Assembly (NCBI GenBank): GCA_028829895.1
Contig: CM054181.1
Span: forward strand, 9,695,001 to 9,759,000
Length of the DNA: 64,000 nucleotides
Source of the DNA: Sinotaia quadrata
Lineage: Eukaryota; Mollusca; Gastropoda; Architaenioglossa; Viviparidae
Direction of reading: 5' to 3'
The notes beneath the pieces are model-generated. The model was not told the DNA's origin. It made no database searches and was given only the letters and a program-made list of their open reading frames with translations. Positions within the stretch are counted from its first letter, which is position 1. Each line of letters starts with the position of its first letter. Shown in pieces: positions 1 through 11,860 of this stretch. A program made the position numbers and the translations under genes.

Positions 1-951
1 TAAAAAAATAAATAAAACTGAATTGGCGGACTACTGACTTTCCAGAAGTTAAACGATGTCAAAATGCCTCCTCCACCTTTCCTCTTTCCCCCCCAGACAA
101 TCCACTTATTGTATGCACCTTCTGTTGCTCCTACAATCGTTATTCAGCTTAAACTTAAAGTTTACATCATTATTTAGGTAAGACTGATTTATAGGGTAGT
201 AGCGGTGGTGGTGGTAGGTATGGGGGTGTTGAGAACATAAGGAATTGCTAACAGCATATGCTGGTTTCGCAAAGACAAGCATTGTTTACCTCGCCGTATT
301 GGGGGGAGGGGGAGAATACGTGCCATTTGCTGCTTGATTCCCGTAATTGTTTTAGTTTCTGAGAGTGTGTGAGTCATTAACAAACCGCGTCGACTTACTG
401 AAGATAAGTAATACTGATACAAGCACAGTGATTGTTTCAGTGGAGTCAGACTCATGCGGCACCATTTTTCACCATTCTTTAGCCGTTCTGTTCAATTAGG
501 CAGCAGTAAAATAACAGTGGAGAGAGACCCGTTATTACGCTGTAGCAGACTGTTAACTGTTTACAAGAGCAAACTTGTTTGAGGAAGAAAACTAAAGTTC
601 ATTTTAAAGTCTTGTTCCTTCTCTTCGTTTTCGTCCAGCCACACGCTCCCACGCCACTGGCTCTTTCCCAGATGAAGACTTCTGCCCGTGGCACGATTAA
701 AAAGAAGGCCAAACACACCTGCACACCATTATGTAAATCACAAAATCTGATTCATCGGGTTTGTGCGGGCGAGCGTGTGTGTGTGCGCGCGCGCGTGTGC
801 GTGTTTTCAATTTAAGATTGCGAATGATTTCTGGCAATTTATTTTTATATTGGAGACAACCTACTACCGTTTCATTTTGTGGTTGTTATTCTTTCCTTTT
901 GCATACATCACTTTAGGGATAATGTTTTATGGAGTAGGGAAAGACATGAAA
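1..951. other. Intergenic, no gene seen
   Basis: Only short, low-quality open frames occur here on either strand, none with a recognisable domain. A mixed GT/GC dinucleotide tract lies at about 774-804 (alternating purine-pyrimidine). Nothing else stands out. Confidence 0.5.
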
Positions 952-1480
952 TTAATAGCAGTAATAACCTTGTATATGCAGTAATAAATTTGTACATGCA
1001 GTAATATCTTTGGACAAGCAGTAATAAATTTGTACAAGCAGTAATATCTTTGGACAAGCAGTAATGTCTTTGGACAAGCAGTAATAACTTTGTACAAGCA
1101 GTAATATCTTTATACAAGCAGTAATAGCTTTGTACAAGTAGCAGTAATATCTTTGGACAAGCAGTAATAACTTTGTACAAGTAGCAGTAATATCTTTGGA
1201 CAAGCAGTAATAACTTTGTACAAGTAGCAGTAATAACTTTGTACAAGTAGCAGTAATATCTTTGGACAAGCAGTAATAACTTTGTACAAGTAGCAGTAAT
1301 ATCTTTGGACAAGCAGTAATAACTTTGTACAAGTAGCAGTAACTTTGTACATGCAGTAATATCTTTGGACATGCAGTAATAGCTTTGTACGCGCAGTAAT
1401 AAATGTTTACATACAGTAAATATTTTGTACAAGCAATAACTTTGTACATAGTAACTATTTTGTACACGTAACAATAACTT
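952..1480. repeat. 20-bp minisatellite
   Basis: About 25 copies of a 20-bp unit of the form GTAATAACTTTGTACAAGCA, alternating with a variant that has ATCTTTGGACAAG. Several units are 23 bp because of an extra TAG triplet. The open frames it creates on the minus strand run through all three frames and are repeat artefacts. Confidence 0.9.
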
Positions 1481-1654
1481 TACACGACCTCTTTATTAAC
1501 GCGGTAGAGGCCATAATATTAATAATGCATTAGAAAATCTTTATTTGCACTCTCCAAATTCCATAAATAAATAAATAAATTTTGAGATCTTTATTATGGA
1601 GGCCAAGCCCGTATATAAATATATACATTTGGAGATACTTATTTAGTGAGGCGT

Positions 1655-1990
1655 CCTTGACCTTCGAGCACGTGGGATTTTTTTCCACATGGTTTGCTTT
1701 ATGTTGCATTGCCCTGTTCACGAACCAGAGACAACTTCAAAGTATTCATCAAAAAAAACAAAACAAAACAAAAAACGACGGGCAAGGTCATTTACTAAAT
1801 GTTGCTCGAGCACGTGTGAGTCTTTTGGAGCGACGCTAAAAACGTCGTTGATCTCCGAACACGTAGGAAATATTTTCACATGGCCTGCTTTATGTTGCAT
1901 TGTCGAGTCCACTAAACAGAGACAACATCAAAGTACTCATAAAAACCGACGGTGAAGGTTATTTGTTAAATAAAACTCGAATTTCCACTC
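1655..1990. repeat. Imperfect tandem duplication, about 190 bp
   Basis: Two diverged copies share the blocks CACATGG..TGCTTTATGTTGCATTG, GAGACAAC.TCAAAGTA and CGACGG..AAGGT. The second copy has lost the A-rich stretch present near 1750-1775. A weaker third match (GGTCAAGGTCATTTGATAAA) occurs near 2300. Confidence 0.7.
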
Positions 1991-2430
1991 AGAATTTGAC
2001 TTATAATGTAAAAATAATAACCAACCAGGCAAGAAACAAACGTTATAAAGCTGTCAGTGGGTGTTCGTAAAGGGAATAATGGATAGAACGTTACAGTTTT
2101 AACTCCTGAAATGTTTCTGCAAGCCTATTGTACACCATTCAATCAAGTACACCATGACGTCTTCAGTATAGCCATAGGCAATGCCTTATTTTCATTCCAC
2201 CGACTGTCCTAATGACATACTTTTTTGCTATATGCCTGCCTGGAATAAGCAATGCTGATTGGTGCTATGGGCACCCATCACAAACGGCAGCTTAGGTATG
2301 GTCAAGGTCATTTGATAAATTATGCTCAAATTGTCACTCACAATGTGACTTATAATCAAGCCTTCCAATAAACATTTTCATTTTTGTTCCTAGCAATGCA
2401 TTTATTTTAATTTCCACCCTTCATACTCTA
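1990..2430. other. Intergenic, no gene seen
   Basis: Unique-looking AT-rich sequence apart from the weak echo near 2300 of the duplication at 1655-1990. No supported coding region. Confidence 0.4.
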
Positions 2431-2665
2431 GTTAATAAATAAATTTATAGATCTTAATTAGCGAGGTCCAACTTTAAAATATTAAAAATTAAATTTTGAG
2501 ATATTTATAAGCATGGCTGAAGTCTGTAAATTAGTAAATAAATTCGGAAATTTTATTAACAAGGCCCAGTCTTTTAATAAATAAATTTCGAAATTTTTAT
2601 TAGCATTCTCCAAACCAATATATTAATAAAATACCATTGTAAATCTTTATTAGCGCCCTACACTA
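2430..2665. repeat. Degenerate AT-rich repeat, about 60 bp unit
   Basis: Diverged copies share the pattern TTAATAAATAAATTT..GA.AT.TTTATTA followed by a short GC-richer segment. A related block occurs at about 1535-1650. Confidence 0.5.
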
Positions 2666-2669
2666 CTCA

Positions 2670-2835
2670 ATATTTCTAAGAACTTTACAATCTCGGCACA
2701 GCTCGTCTATCCTGGGCCAGGGAGTAGATGTGTGGGTTCAGAAACCTCGTTATCTTAATCGGCCGGTTGGTGTTCGAACCCGTTTGCACGGCCAATGCTT
2801 AGACCTCACGGCCACTGACGTGACCCCGCACTAGA
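2670..2835 (-). mobile_element. tRNA-derived SINE candidate
   Basis: Read on the minus strand, this carries RNA polymerase III internal promoter-like blocks: an A-box-like TGGCCGTGAGG at 2804-2814 and a B-box-like GGGTTCGAACACC at 2769-2781, at tRNA-like spacing. It continues into a GC-richer, non-tRNA body unlike the surrounding AT-rich DNA. It does not fold into an obvious intact tRNA cloverleaf, so a tRNA-derived SINE head is more likely than a tRNA gene. Only one copy is visible in the window, so the SINE assignment rests on the promoter boxes alone. Confidence 0.45.
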
Positions 2836-3305
2836 GACCAGTCAAGGGACTGTGAAAATATACATAGAGAGTGCTATTTAGGGAATGTTAACTAAACAGC
2901 ATTATCTAGAATATGCCATCTACTGAATGTCAGATCCGATACTTCCGTCCCCCCCCCCCATTCTTCAAATAGGTCCAGAGGTTCTTGACGTTTGGCTGTG
3001 AACACTACTCGTGTTGATCTTTAACCTTTAACGCAGCGTAACCGATCTGGCGTTACTAAGCTGAGTTTTGTAACGCAAGAGCTCGTATAACGCAAAGTAA
3101 TAACTGTTACTCTACTTTATAATTTACATTTATAATTTATAATAATGTACTTTATAAATCGTAATTTTAAAATAATGTTTCCCTTTTAAAATAAATTTCA
3201 TCCTTTATTTGTTTCGTGTTTAATCCTTAACTATTTGTTAAAAATAATAAAATGTCAATATTTACTTCTTAATTTCAGACTGTAAAGGAGAGCAAATGTG
3301 TTTCC
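2836..3305. other. Intergenic, no gene seen
   Basis: Contains a C9-10 homopolymer near 2950 and AT-rich sequence. No supported coding region or RNA gene. Confidence 0.4.
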
Positions 3306-3308
3306 TCC

Positions 3309-3770
3309 ATGTCCAGGAGTGTTGGCATTCCTACAACAGAAAAAAGTTTTGTATCCCTGCATGGGCAAGGAGAGTGTAGTTTTCCGATATGGGGAAGAGA
3401 GGATTATGGCCCAACATGGGGCAAGGAGAGTGTAATGTTCCGATATGGGGAAGGAGAGTATTATGTCCCTACAAGGGCAAGGAGAGTATAATGTTCTGAT
3501 ATGGGAAAGGGGAGTATTATGTCCCTACAAGGGCAAGATCATATAATGTTCCGATTTCGGGAAGGAGAGTATTATATCGTTACAAGAGCAAGTGTAATGC
3601 TTGTTCGGGAAAGGAGATTATTGCATTCCTACTTGGGAAGGAAAATATTATGTTCCTACATGGATAAGGAGAGTATTAAGTCTCTATAGAGCAAGGAGAG
3701 TAAAATGCTCCTATATGAGAAAGGAGATTATTGCCTTTCTACTTGGACAAGGAGAGTATTGCCACATGTG
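3309..3770. repeat. Degenerate minisatellite, GGAGAGTATTATG core
   Basis: At least ten diverged units built around AAGGAGAGTATTATGT followed by CCTACA or CCGATATGGG, spaced roughly 40-45 bp apart. Short open frames within it are repeat artefacts. Confidence 0.75.
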
Positions 3771-4150
3771 TTAATAATACAGGGACATTTAAAATAAACC
3801 TGTTTGGACCGAGTGAAGGAACTGGTCTTTGTGACGCACCCCCAGGATTTTACTATTCTGCCATTTTAATAAATATTAAAAAATCATTTTCAATCTGACA
3901 TTTGAAAATATTATGAAAACTTTTCTTCTCAAAATTTACATTTGCTTCCAACGGGTCCAGTATTTATTGCTTGTCCTGTTTAAACCGGCTTCTATGGTTA
4001 CATGAAGACAATTTGAAAGAAATATTTAAAGAATTATTTCAACCTCCTACAAGTTTTTCTTGCCCTCCAGGATTGTCAATTCCCAAAGCTTACCACTACA
4101 GGACATAATTTCTAATGCATTAGGAAAATATTAATTTGCATCATTTGGCT
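3771..4150. other. Intergenic, no gene seen
   Basis: AT-rich sequence without repeats or a supported open frame. Confidence 0.4.
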
Positions 4151-4159
4151 TTGACCAGC

Positions 4160-4445
4160 CATATCTAGACACGTGACAACACACACATGCTTGTGCTAAA
4201 TGTATTTCCGATCACGTGACTACATTCAGACATACACCTGTGGTAAATGTTATTTCGCATCATGTGACCACCGATAAACACATGCCTGTTACTAAATGCA
4301 TTTTATTTCCAATAACGTGACCACCAATAAACATATGCCTGTGTTAAATGCATTTTATTTCCAATCACGTGACTCCCAGTAAACATATGCCTGCGCTGAA
4401 TGTATTGCATTTCCAATCACGTGACTACCAATAATCATATTAGGC
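4160..4445. repeat. 44-54 bp minisatellite with CACGTGAC core
   Basis: Six units with ATCACGTGAC or one-base variants at about 4170, 4213, 4261, 4313, 4365 and 4417, each followed by ACCAATAAACATATGCCTG-like sequence. Four of the six keep an intact CACGTG E-box. Confidence 0.75.
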
Positions 4446-4763
4446 CACTGTCAACAGATTTACTACCACGTTCAAATCACGTAGTCTCAACCAATGTATT
4501 GTCATAGCGCATGACACCTGGCTGTTGTTTGGTGAGCTTGGTGCCAGCAGTTTAAAAGGCATTAACCTCACAAACAGAAAGTCTTAGGTACACTACAGTC
4601 AATGGGACTTTTCTCGAACGTTGATCCTCAGACCCTAGCTCCTGAATGCTGAGATCAGCGGCCGTTGATTGTAAATGTAGACGCTTTGATAAGAGTCCAT
4701 CTGGGGATTGGCGCAAATAAATACCCATTATTACTTAACGATTTTACTGGGTTTTAATGCACA

Positions 4764-4815
4764 TGTGTTGTGTGTGTGTGTGTGTGTGTGTGTTTGAGAA
4801 AGAGAGAGAGAGGGT
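4764..4815. repeat. (GT)n then (GA)n microsatellite
   Basis: About 14 GT dinucleotides followed by a short AGAGAG run. Confidence 0.9.
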
Positions 4816-5405
4816 GGGGTGGGGAGACTGTCAAAATCAAAACAAACGAAGTAAGAAAGTATCTCTCTTTAAAAAAATATTATTTTGCATTCGAAAGGTT
4901 TATTTTTCACATTGCTTTCCTAGAATAAACTATTCTCAAGAATATTTTATTAAGTTACTAAAGCATGTTACCATCTATTTAGCCTGCATGATATCAGAGC
5001 CGAGTGTTAACATTACAACAGCAACACCCCCACCCCCTAATATACGCATGCGCATATATGTTACACATATGCTACACAGAGTTGAACGGTCTCATGATGT
5101 TTTGTTATTGTCGTTGTGCAGAACCGCTTTAGACTGGCCAGCGACCCACTGAGAGAGTGGAAGTGTGCCCTCCTTGAAACTGAGCGGTCCCAGAAGGTCT
5201 GCTTTGACCTCATCTTTCGTGATTCATTGTCGACCTTGAAGAACTGTCCTCTGAGCCTCGCTTTGGAAATAACTAATTTCTAGTCGCTTCCTAACGTGTA
5301 AAAAAAAAAAAAGCGTCTAGTTCCTTAACAGTTGCTTTCTATCCAAACGACATTTATGAAAATGGGGACTCAAGATACACGCACATTTACATATTATAAG
5401 CACAA
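4816..5405. other. Intergenic, no gene seen
   Basis: A 131-codon open frame starts inside the GT tract and runs to 5152, but its N-terminus is pure repeat translation and the rest has no recognisable domain. An A12 run lies near 5301. No supported feature. Confidence 0.4.
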
Positions 5406-5409
5406 CGAG

Positions 5410-5970
5410 CATTAACGAGTATTGTTTCTACATTCATTATGGAACATTACTGAGTATCATTATATATTTACATTGGTTATCTGAACACTATCATTATAAA
5501 TTTATTGATTATCTGAACATTATCGAATATTGTTTTAGATTTATAAACACGTCATTTATGATGATTTATCTGAACACTACTGAATATCGTTGTAGATTTC
5601 TCTTGATTATCTGAACATTATTGAGTATCGTTGTAGATTTCTCTTGATTATCTGAACATTATTGAGTATCGTTGTAGATTTCCCTTGATTATCTGAACAT
5701 TACTAAGTGTCATAGATTTAAAAACACCTAATTAATCTTGATTATCAAATTATAATTGAGTATCATTATAGATTTACAAGTATCTAATTTATCTTCATTA
5801 TCTGATCATTATAGATTCACAAGCACCTAATGTATCTTGCTTATCTGATCATTACTGAGTATCATAGATTCACAAACACATAACTTATCTTGATTTTCAG
5901 ATCATTACTGAGTATCATAGATTCACAAACACATAACTTATCTTGATTATCTGATCATTACTGACTATCT
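5410..5970. repeat. Degenerate minisatellite, GATTATCTGAACATTA core
   Basis: A dozen diverged units of roughly 45 bp carry GATTATCTGAACATTA.TGAGTATC and GTAGATTT. Three consecutive units near 5580-5700 are nearly identical. Confidence 0.75.
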
Positions 5971-6139
5971 TTGTATATATACAAACAGTGCCATTTATAC
6001 AACAGACAAAACAAATCTATTTATTGTATTGTTTGTAACTTTCACACTAAATTTGATGAGTAACCCATTGAGGCGAAGCGAAAATGAAATGATGACAGCA
6101 AAATTAAGTACTTGTAAACATTTCTGGTTCTGACAATAA

Positions 6140-6355
6140 CCATAGCTATGCTCGGAATAATAATCTATGGTTATGGGTTTGGTGATCATTATGATTGGTG
6201 AGCTGTTTTATTTCTATGGCACTGTAAAACCATTTTACACTCTCTACTAGATGTTATAGAATAATAATATATGGTGATGAGTTTAGTGATCGTTATGATT
6301 GGTGAGCTGTTTTATTTCTATGGCACTGTAAAACCATTTTACACTATGTGTCTAT
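6140..6355. repeat. Tandem duplication, about 110 bp unit
   Basis: Two nearly identical copies share GGTGAGCTGTTTTATTTC, TATGGCACTGTAAAACC and ATTTTACAC. Confidence 0.85.
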
Positions 6356-7740
6356 GAGATGTTATAGAAGGCTTTAGACAGGAGAGTGATGATTTGTTTG
6401 TTGTTTTTTAAGTCGTAAACAATGACCTTGTCTCTCTTTTCTATTCTTTGTATTTTGAATTTAAAACAGCAGTTACTTGCAGGCTGTCAGTCACCATTTT
6501 AGACGTGAGAGAATGGTTTGTTTTGAGAAGTCTGAGAGAATAGTTTTATTTAGAGAAGACTTTGGAGATGACAGTTGTTTTTTTCTCTCCAGTAATGTTA
6601 TACTCTTTGCATCTTTCCTTATATACTGACAGTCACAACGTTCAGTGTATACCCATAAACCCAGTGGGCACAGTCATTTTAAATTTTTGATGAACTTTCG
6701 GTTTTAAATATTTTTTTTTGTGTGGCTGTAATGCTTGCAGCTACATAGTTACAGTGCTTGCTATCACTACTTCAGCGACCGTGCATGATACATTAAATCC
6801 GTTTCTATTTAAAATACACAGAAACAAACTGTAATTCTAATATTTCATCCAGACTAGGTTAAAACACATATGTGAACGGTGGTGTGCTATTTGGAGCTGT
6901 GAAACGTCATCGCATATGAAATGAGGTCGTGCTTTTGTAGCCATTAATGTCATTCAGTATGTAAGTTCTACTAATGTCTTGCAAAGTTTGTCTGTAAATT
7001 TTTTATTGGAAGGGAAAACAATATACTTGAAATAGCGGCTACAAAATACAAATATAAACCGGAAGTAGTTTTGAGAACTGCCTCTGACTTTCTGAAGGTC
7101 GAGAAAGAACGCATTGATTTAATTTTGTGTTGTTTTAGCAGTGGAGATTATATTTGGTTGACGAGGTGCGCCGAGCTCCAAACGAAGATGACAGAATAGA
7201 TTTAGAAATTAAAAAAATATTATTAGTATACTCTCTTCCCCAACCACAGATTTCAAATAATGCATTTTCTTTACTCCCGATTATATTGAAGTGTAATAGT
7301 GAATCTTCATAGAATTTGAAGAAACTTATTAATGGTGTGTTTGCGTACTATTTTTTTTAAAAAATTCTTTTTGATAAAAGTTCCAGTTTAGAAATTCGTT
7401 GCTGAATTTAAAGTCTGATTGGCCCAAAGAAACCCGGTTGAAGTAGTTCTATATGACGACTTTATATATCCTATCAGATATATAAATAAACAATAATGAC
7501 CAATATGTGTTAAACTTTATTTTAATCATTTCATTTTAATATAATTAATTAATATATAATCTATACAGCAGTTGTGTCTTAGCAATTACTGTGAAAATGT
7601 AAGCACGTGTTTTTGTAATAGGGTTGTGTACGGTTTTTTCTCACTTGTTTGTAAGCAATTTACATTATGTCACGTGAGTTTTGCAAATGAAAACTAAAGA
7701 CACTTTTGAATGTTCTGTAATGATTTTATCTTGAGTACGC
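6356..7740. other. Intergenic, no gene seen
   Basis: About 1.4 kb of AT-rich sequence without tandem repeats or a coding signal. The phrase GGAAGTAGTTTTGAGAACTG near 7060 sits in slightly GC-richer DNA, but no domain is recognisable. Confidence 0.4.
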
Positions 7741-7741
7741 A

Positions 7742-8040
7742 TTCAACCTTTCTTTTGTCAGAATATTAAGTGTACAGTTAGCCTTTCTTTTGTCAGAATA
7801 TTAAGTGTACAGTTAGCCTTTCTTTGTCAGAATATTAAGTGTACAGTTAGCCTTTCTTTGTCAGAATATTAAGTGTACAGTTAGCCTTTCTTTGTCAGAA
7901 TATTAAGTGTACAGTTAGCCTTTCTTTGTCAGAATATTAAGTGTACAGTTAGCCTTTCTTTGTCAGAATATTAAGTGTACAGTTAGCTGTCTTAGTCAGA
8001 ATATTAAGTGTACAGTTAGCCTTTCTTAGTCAGAATATAA
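7742..8040. repeat. 34-bp minisatellite
   Basis: About nine units made of CCTTTCTTTGTCAGAATATT followed by AAGTGTACAGTTAG. The first two have one extra T in the T-run and the last two are mutated. Confidence 0.95.
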
Positions 8041-8179
8041 ATATCACGTGTACATTTATCCTTTTTTCAGTCAGCATATTAATTATACATTTACCATTTG
8101 GCAAATTCGTAGATGTGATCAGAGAAATGTAAAATATTGGCAATTGGAAAGTAAAGCGAGATAAATGCAAGAGTTACAG

Positions 8180-8845
8180 TCTATCGTCTAGTATAGTGGA
8201 GTGCCGAAAAGTCTTGATCAGCTTAAGTTGTCTGCTTATCATCCAGCGTAGTGAGATCCAAAAAGTGTTATCAGCTTTAGTTTTGTCTGCTTATCGCCCA
8301 GCCTAGTGGAGTTTTGATCAGCTAAAGTTTTGTCTGCTTATCATCTAGTATAGTGATATGCCAAAATGTCTTATCAGCGTAAGTTTTGTCTGCTTATCAC
8401 CTAGCATTATGGAGTGCCAATAAATCCTTTATCAGCTTAAGTTTAGTCTGCTTATCGTCCAGCAAATCGAGTGCCGAAAGTCTTGATCATCTTAAGTTTA
8501 GTCTGCTTATCGTCCAGCAAATTGGAGTGCCGAAAGTCTTGATCATCTTAAGTTTAGTCTGCTTATTGCCCAGCATTAGGAGTGCCAAGAAATCCTTGAT
8601 CAGCTTAAGTTTTGTCTGCTTATTGCCCAGCATTAGGAGTGCCAAGAAATCCTTGTTCAGCTTAAGTTTAGTCTGCTTATTGCCCAGCATTAGGAGTGCC
8701 AAGAAATCCTTGATCAGCTTAAGTTTAGTCTGCTTATTGCCCAGCATTAGGAGTGCCAAGAAATCCTTGATCAGCTTAAGTTTAGTCTGCTTATTGCCCA
8801 GCATTAGGAGTGCCAAGAAATCCTTGATCAGCTTAAGTTTTGGAA
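8180..8845. repeat. 57-bp minisatellite
   Basis: About eleven units. The last six are nearly identical and contain CAAGAAATCCTTGATCAGCT followed by TAAGTTTAGTCTGCTTATTG; earlier units (8190-8580) are diverged. Because 57 is a multiple of three, long open frames of 180 and 142 codons appear on both strands. They translate to a 19-residue repeat and are artefacts. Confidence 0.95.
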
Positions 8846-8849
8846 ATCG

Positions 8850-9462
8850 TTCTCCGCTAGGGACAGGAACTGGCAAAATTTTCCGAGCAGTCCAGTGGTT
8901 GGAAAAGAGCCCCATTGCGTCATCATGAACAACACATTGCGGAACATCCTAGGTGAAAATGGTTCCATTTTTTAAAGATAAAATTATCACAATTCCTTGC
9001 AGTTCCTCAGTGTCACATCACTAAAATCAAGTTCCTTCTTTAAGAGAAAGTTCCAAGAGCTTGACTTTGTTGTTTCGAGACTGCAGGTGTTGTACAGAAA
9101 TCCCTAAACTTCTTGATGTTCATCCAGCTTAGCGAATGGCTCCTTCAGCTGAATTTAAATGGTATCCATAATATCCATTGGCAGAGTTTTCTTGGATTTG
9201 TCCAGTACCTGAATCAGAAGTGCGTAATCATCGGATTTATAATTGACATCCGTTTGTTGTACGTGTTTGACCCACTTTCAACCCAGGATCTTGAATCAAC
9301 ATTTCTTTCTAGATAATTTTTGTAGCCCCAGTTCTTTGCTTGTTCCAGTCCTAAGTTTTGATGTTCTGAGATTATTCAACACACTTTCCCATAAGACGTT
9401 TTAACCTAATTTATTCAAGGAACCAGGAAATTATGTGTCAGCACTGGTATATTGGAATATTG
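8850..9462. other. Intergenic, no gene seen
   Basis: A stretch of mixed sequence with short open frames only, none with a recognisable motif. Confidence 0.4.

Positions 9463-9465
<3 letters not shown>

Positions 9466-9516
<51 letters not shown>
9466..9516. repeat. (GT)n microsatellite
   Basis: About 25 uninterrupted GT dinucleotides. Confidence 0.98.
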
Positions 9517-9518
<2 letters not shown>

Positions 9519-9754
9519 TGATTTGTTGGTAAAGCACACTAATATTAATAATATATTGATTTATTAATCCTCAGTTTTCTTGAAACATTTTATTATTTTT
9601 TCAAAAGGTCACTGAGTTTAGATTTTAAAATAAAGTTTTTATTTATGGACTTTGTCAAATCTGATTGTGTTTTACGTCCATTTATTTTTAAAAGGAAGTT
9701 TTGTGAGAATGACAATACTATTTATTTTATATCCGAAAGACACGATCGATGGTG

Positions 9755-9960
9755 TCCAGTGTACACCGAGTAGTGCTTTATTGTGTCCATTGTCTACACT
9801 TACGGACTGTGTCTACACTCAATGTCTATATACAATGTTTACACATAATGTCTACACTTTCTGCCCACATGGACTGTCTACACGCACTGTCTATATACAA
9901 TGTGTACACGATCTGCCTACATATACTGTCTACATAAATTGTATACATGTATTATCTAAT
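9755..9960. repeat. Degenerate TGTCTACA minisatellite
   Basis: Over ten diverged units of roughly 18-20 bp built on ACTGTCTACA or AATGTCTACAC. Confidence 0.7.
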
Positions 9961-10492
9961 TATATCGGATAGTCTTAGCCTCAGACAGACATATATGTCA
10001 GAACTATGTCAGCCGATGACCACGAGTCTAAAAGTGCTATTTTAACGCTCTTATACAAGACAACAGACTCCGAATGCGATAACCCTAGAAAGACAATATA
10101 ACGTAGATTTCTTATCACCTTAGAAACAATAATGGTGAAAAGCAGAACAAGTGAGAGTGTTTTAAAAACTAACGCTAAATCAGTCTGAACATATAGATCG
10201 GTGCCTTAATATATATGAAGGCATGTGTGCATTTCAGTGTTAAACATTTAACGCATTTAACGAGGAAAAAAATCTTGGGCTCCCACGTACGCTAAGACTG
10301 TTCATTTGTGATTATGACTGGTCATAGTTACTTTTAGTGGGAGAAATACTCGAATATAATATATCCAATAAAACCCCTCTAGAGCTTTACTGCGAACATC
10401 ATAGCAAAGAGTTTGCAGATCACGGTGGATACAGATGAAGACTGGAGTAAACACACACTCTTTGTGTGTGTTGCTGTGGGGTAACAGTTACA
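9961..10492. other. Intergenic, no gene seen
   Basis: No tandem repeat and no supported open frame. Confidence 0.4.
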
Positions 10493-10512
10493 TTGTGTGT
10501 GTGTGTGTGTGT

Positions 10513-10543
<31 letters not shown>
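10493..10543. repeat. (GT)n microsatellite
   Basis: GT tract with one GG interruption, followed at 10680-10700 by a short (GA)n tract. Confidence 0.95.
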
Positions 10544-10545
<2 letters not shown>

Positions 10546-10700
10546 CATTGTTGTTGTTTGGAATTGTGGGGGAGCGAGAGAGGAAAAAAAAGAAAGCTAG
10601 TTAACTTAACAGTGGATGCATTAAAAAAAACAAAACTTCCGGGTGAAGGTTAAACAAAAAGAGAGGGAGGATCAAAGATCGAGAGAGAGAGAGAGAGGGG

Positions 10701-11195
10701 GGCTTCCTTTGACTAACGACTTACCCACAATACCTTAGAAGAACAATAATTATAAATAGTACATTTACACACTCCCAGGACAAGACGATGCTGCCGAAAA
10801 ACGCTGTGGCAAATTAGTAACTATATGATTTAGTAATGTTTGAAATCCTTACAATGTATCTCATTGCTTGTAAGAGATCAATTATTTAACGTTCACACCT
10901 AGAGTAACTTGTACGTGTTACTGTCCCCGAAATGAATGATCTTGTTCAACTTTACTGGGTACATCTATGTCACGTGATGTCGAGCTGACAGTGAGGCAGG
11001 TCTATAAAAATGTTTGGGGTGTCTGGGTGTGTGTACACGTATCTATCTGTGAATGTGTGTGTTGAGGCAAACGAAGGCTTATGCTAGTGTATTTTTTTTC
11101 ATGTTACCACCTATGTATTAGTAAAACAGTAAGTTTGTGTATTTTTAAAAAAATATTTTGTTTAGCTGTGAGGTTTGTAGATCGGTTGAGCAGGT
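10701..11195. other. Intergenic, no gene seen
   Basis: No supported gene. A GTCACGTGATGTC block containing an E-box lies near 10969. Confidence 0.4.
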
Positions 11196-11199
11196 ATGT

Positions 11200-11492
11200 G
11201 CATCTGATAAATTGTAGTGTGCCTGGCATCTGACAAATTGTAGTGTGCCTGGCATCTGACAAATTGTAGTGTGCCTGGCATCTGACAAATTGTAGTGTGC
11301 CTGGCATCTGACAAATTGTAGTGTGCCTGGCATCTGACAAATTGTAGTGTGCCTGGCATCTGACAAATTGTAGTGTGCCTGGCATCTGACAAATTGTAGT
11401 GTGCCTGGCATCTGACAAATTGTAGTGTGCCTGGCATCTGACAAATTGTAGTGTGCCTGGCATCTGACAAATTGTAGTGTGCCTGGCATCTG
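11200..11492. repeat. 26-bp minisatellite, about 11 copies
   Basis: Near-perfect units of GACAAATTGTAGTGTGCCTG plus GCATCT. All copies except the first (GATAAATTG) are identical, which indicates recent expansion. Since 26 is not a multiple of three, all three minus-strand frames stay open and the resulting open frames are artefacts. Confidence 0.98.
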
Positions 11493-11493
11493 C

Positions 11494-11860
11494 TGGGCAG
11501 TGAGTTTGTGTGTCTGTTGACTTGTGAAGTAAATAATTTCGAGCAGTGAGTTTGTGTGTCTGTTGACTTGTAAAGTAAACAATTTAGAGCAGTGAGTTTG
11601 TATGTCTGTTGACTTGTAAAGTAAACACTTTAGAGCAGTGAGTTTGTATGTCTGTTGACTTGTAAAGTAAATAACTTAGAACAGTGAGTTTGTATGTCTG
11701 TTGACTTTTGAAGTAGATAACTTAGAACAGTGAGTTTGTAATGTCTGTTGACGTTTGAAGTAGATAATTTAGAGCAGTGAGTTTGTGTGTCTGTTGACTT
11801 GTAAACTTACAACATTGAGTTTGTGTATCTGTGAATTATATATAGTTGATCAGTGAGTTT
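11494..11860. repeat. 47-bp minisatellite
   Basis: Eight or so diverging units with GCAGTGAGTTTGTGTGTCTG, TTGACTTGTAAAGTAAA and TTTAGA. It abuts the 26-bp array directly, and divergence rises towards the 3' end. Confidence 0.9.

Noticed and set aside
908..1474. Minus-strand open frames of 171-188 codons
   Set aside because: 20-bp repeat translation; three overlapping frames give the same peptide pattern.
8386..8928. 180-codon open frame (and 142 codons on the other strand)
   Set aside because: Pure translation of a 57-bp minisatellite; open on both strands only because the unit is a multiple of three.
11200..11492. CRISPR-like regular direct repeats
   Set aside because: Repeats are contiguous with no unique spacers, and the setting is eukaryotic.
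11104..11582. Three overlapping minus-strand open frames
   Set aside because: 26-bp repeat cycling through frames.
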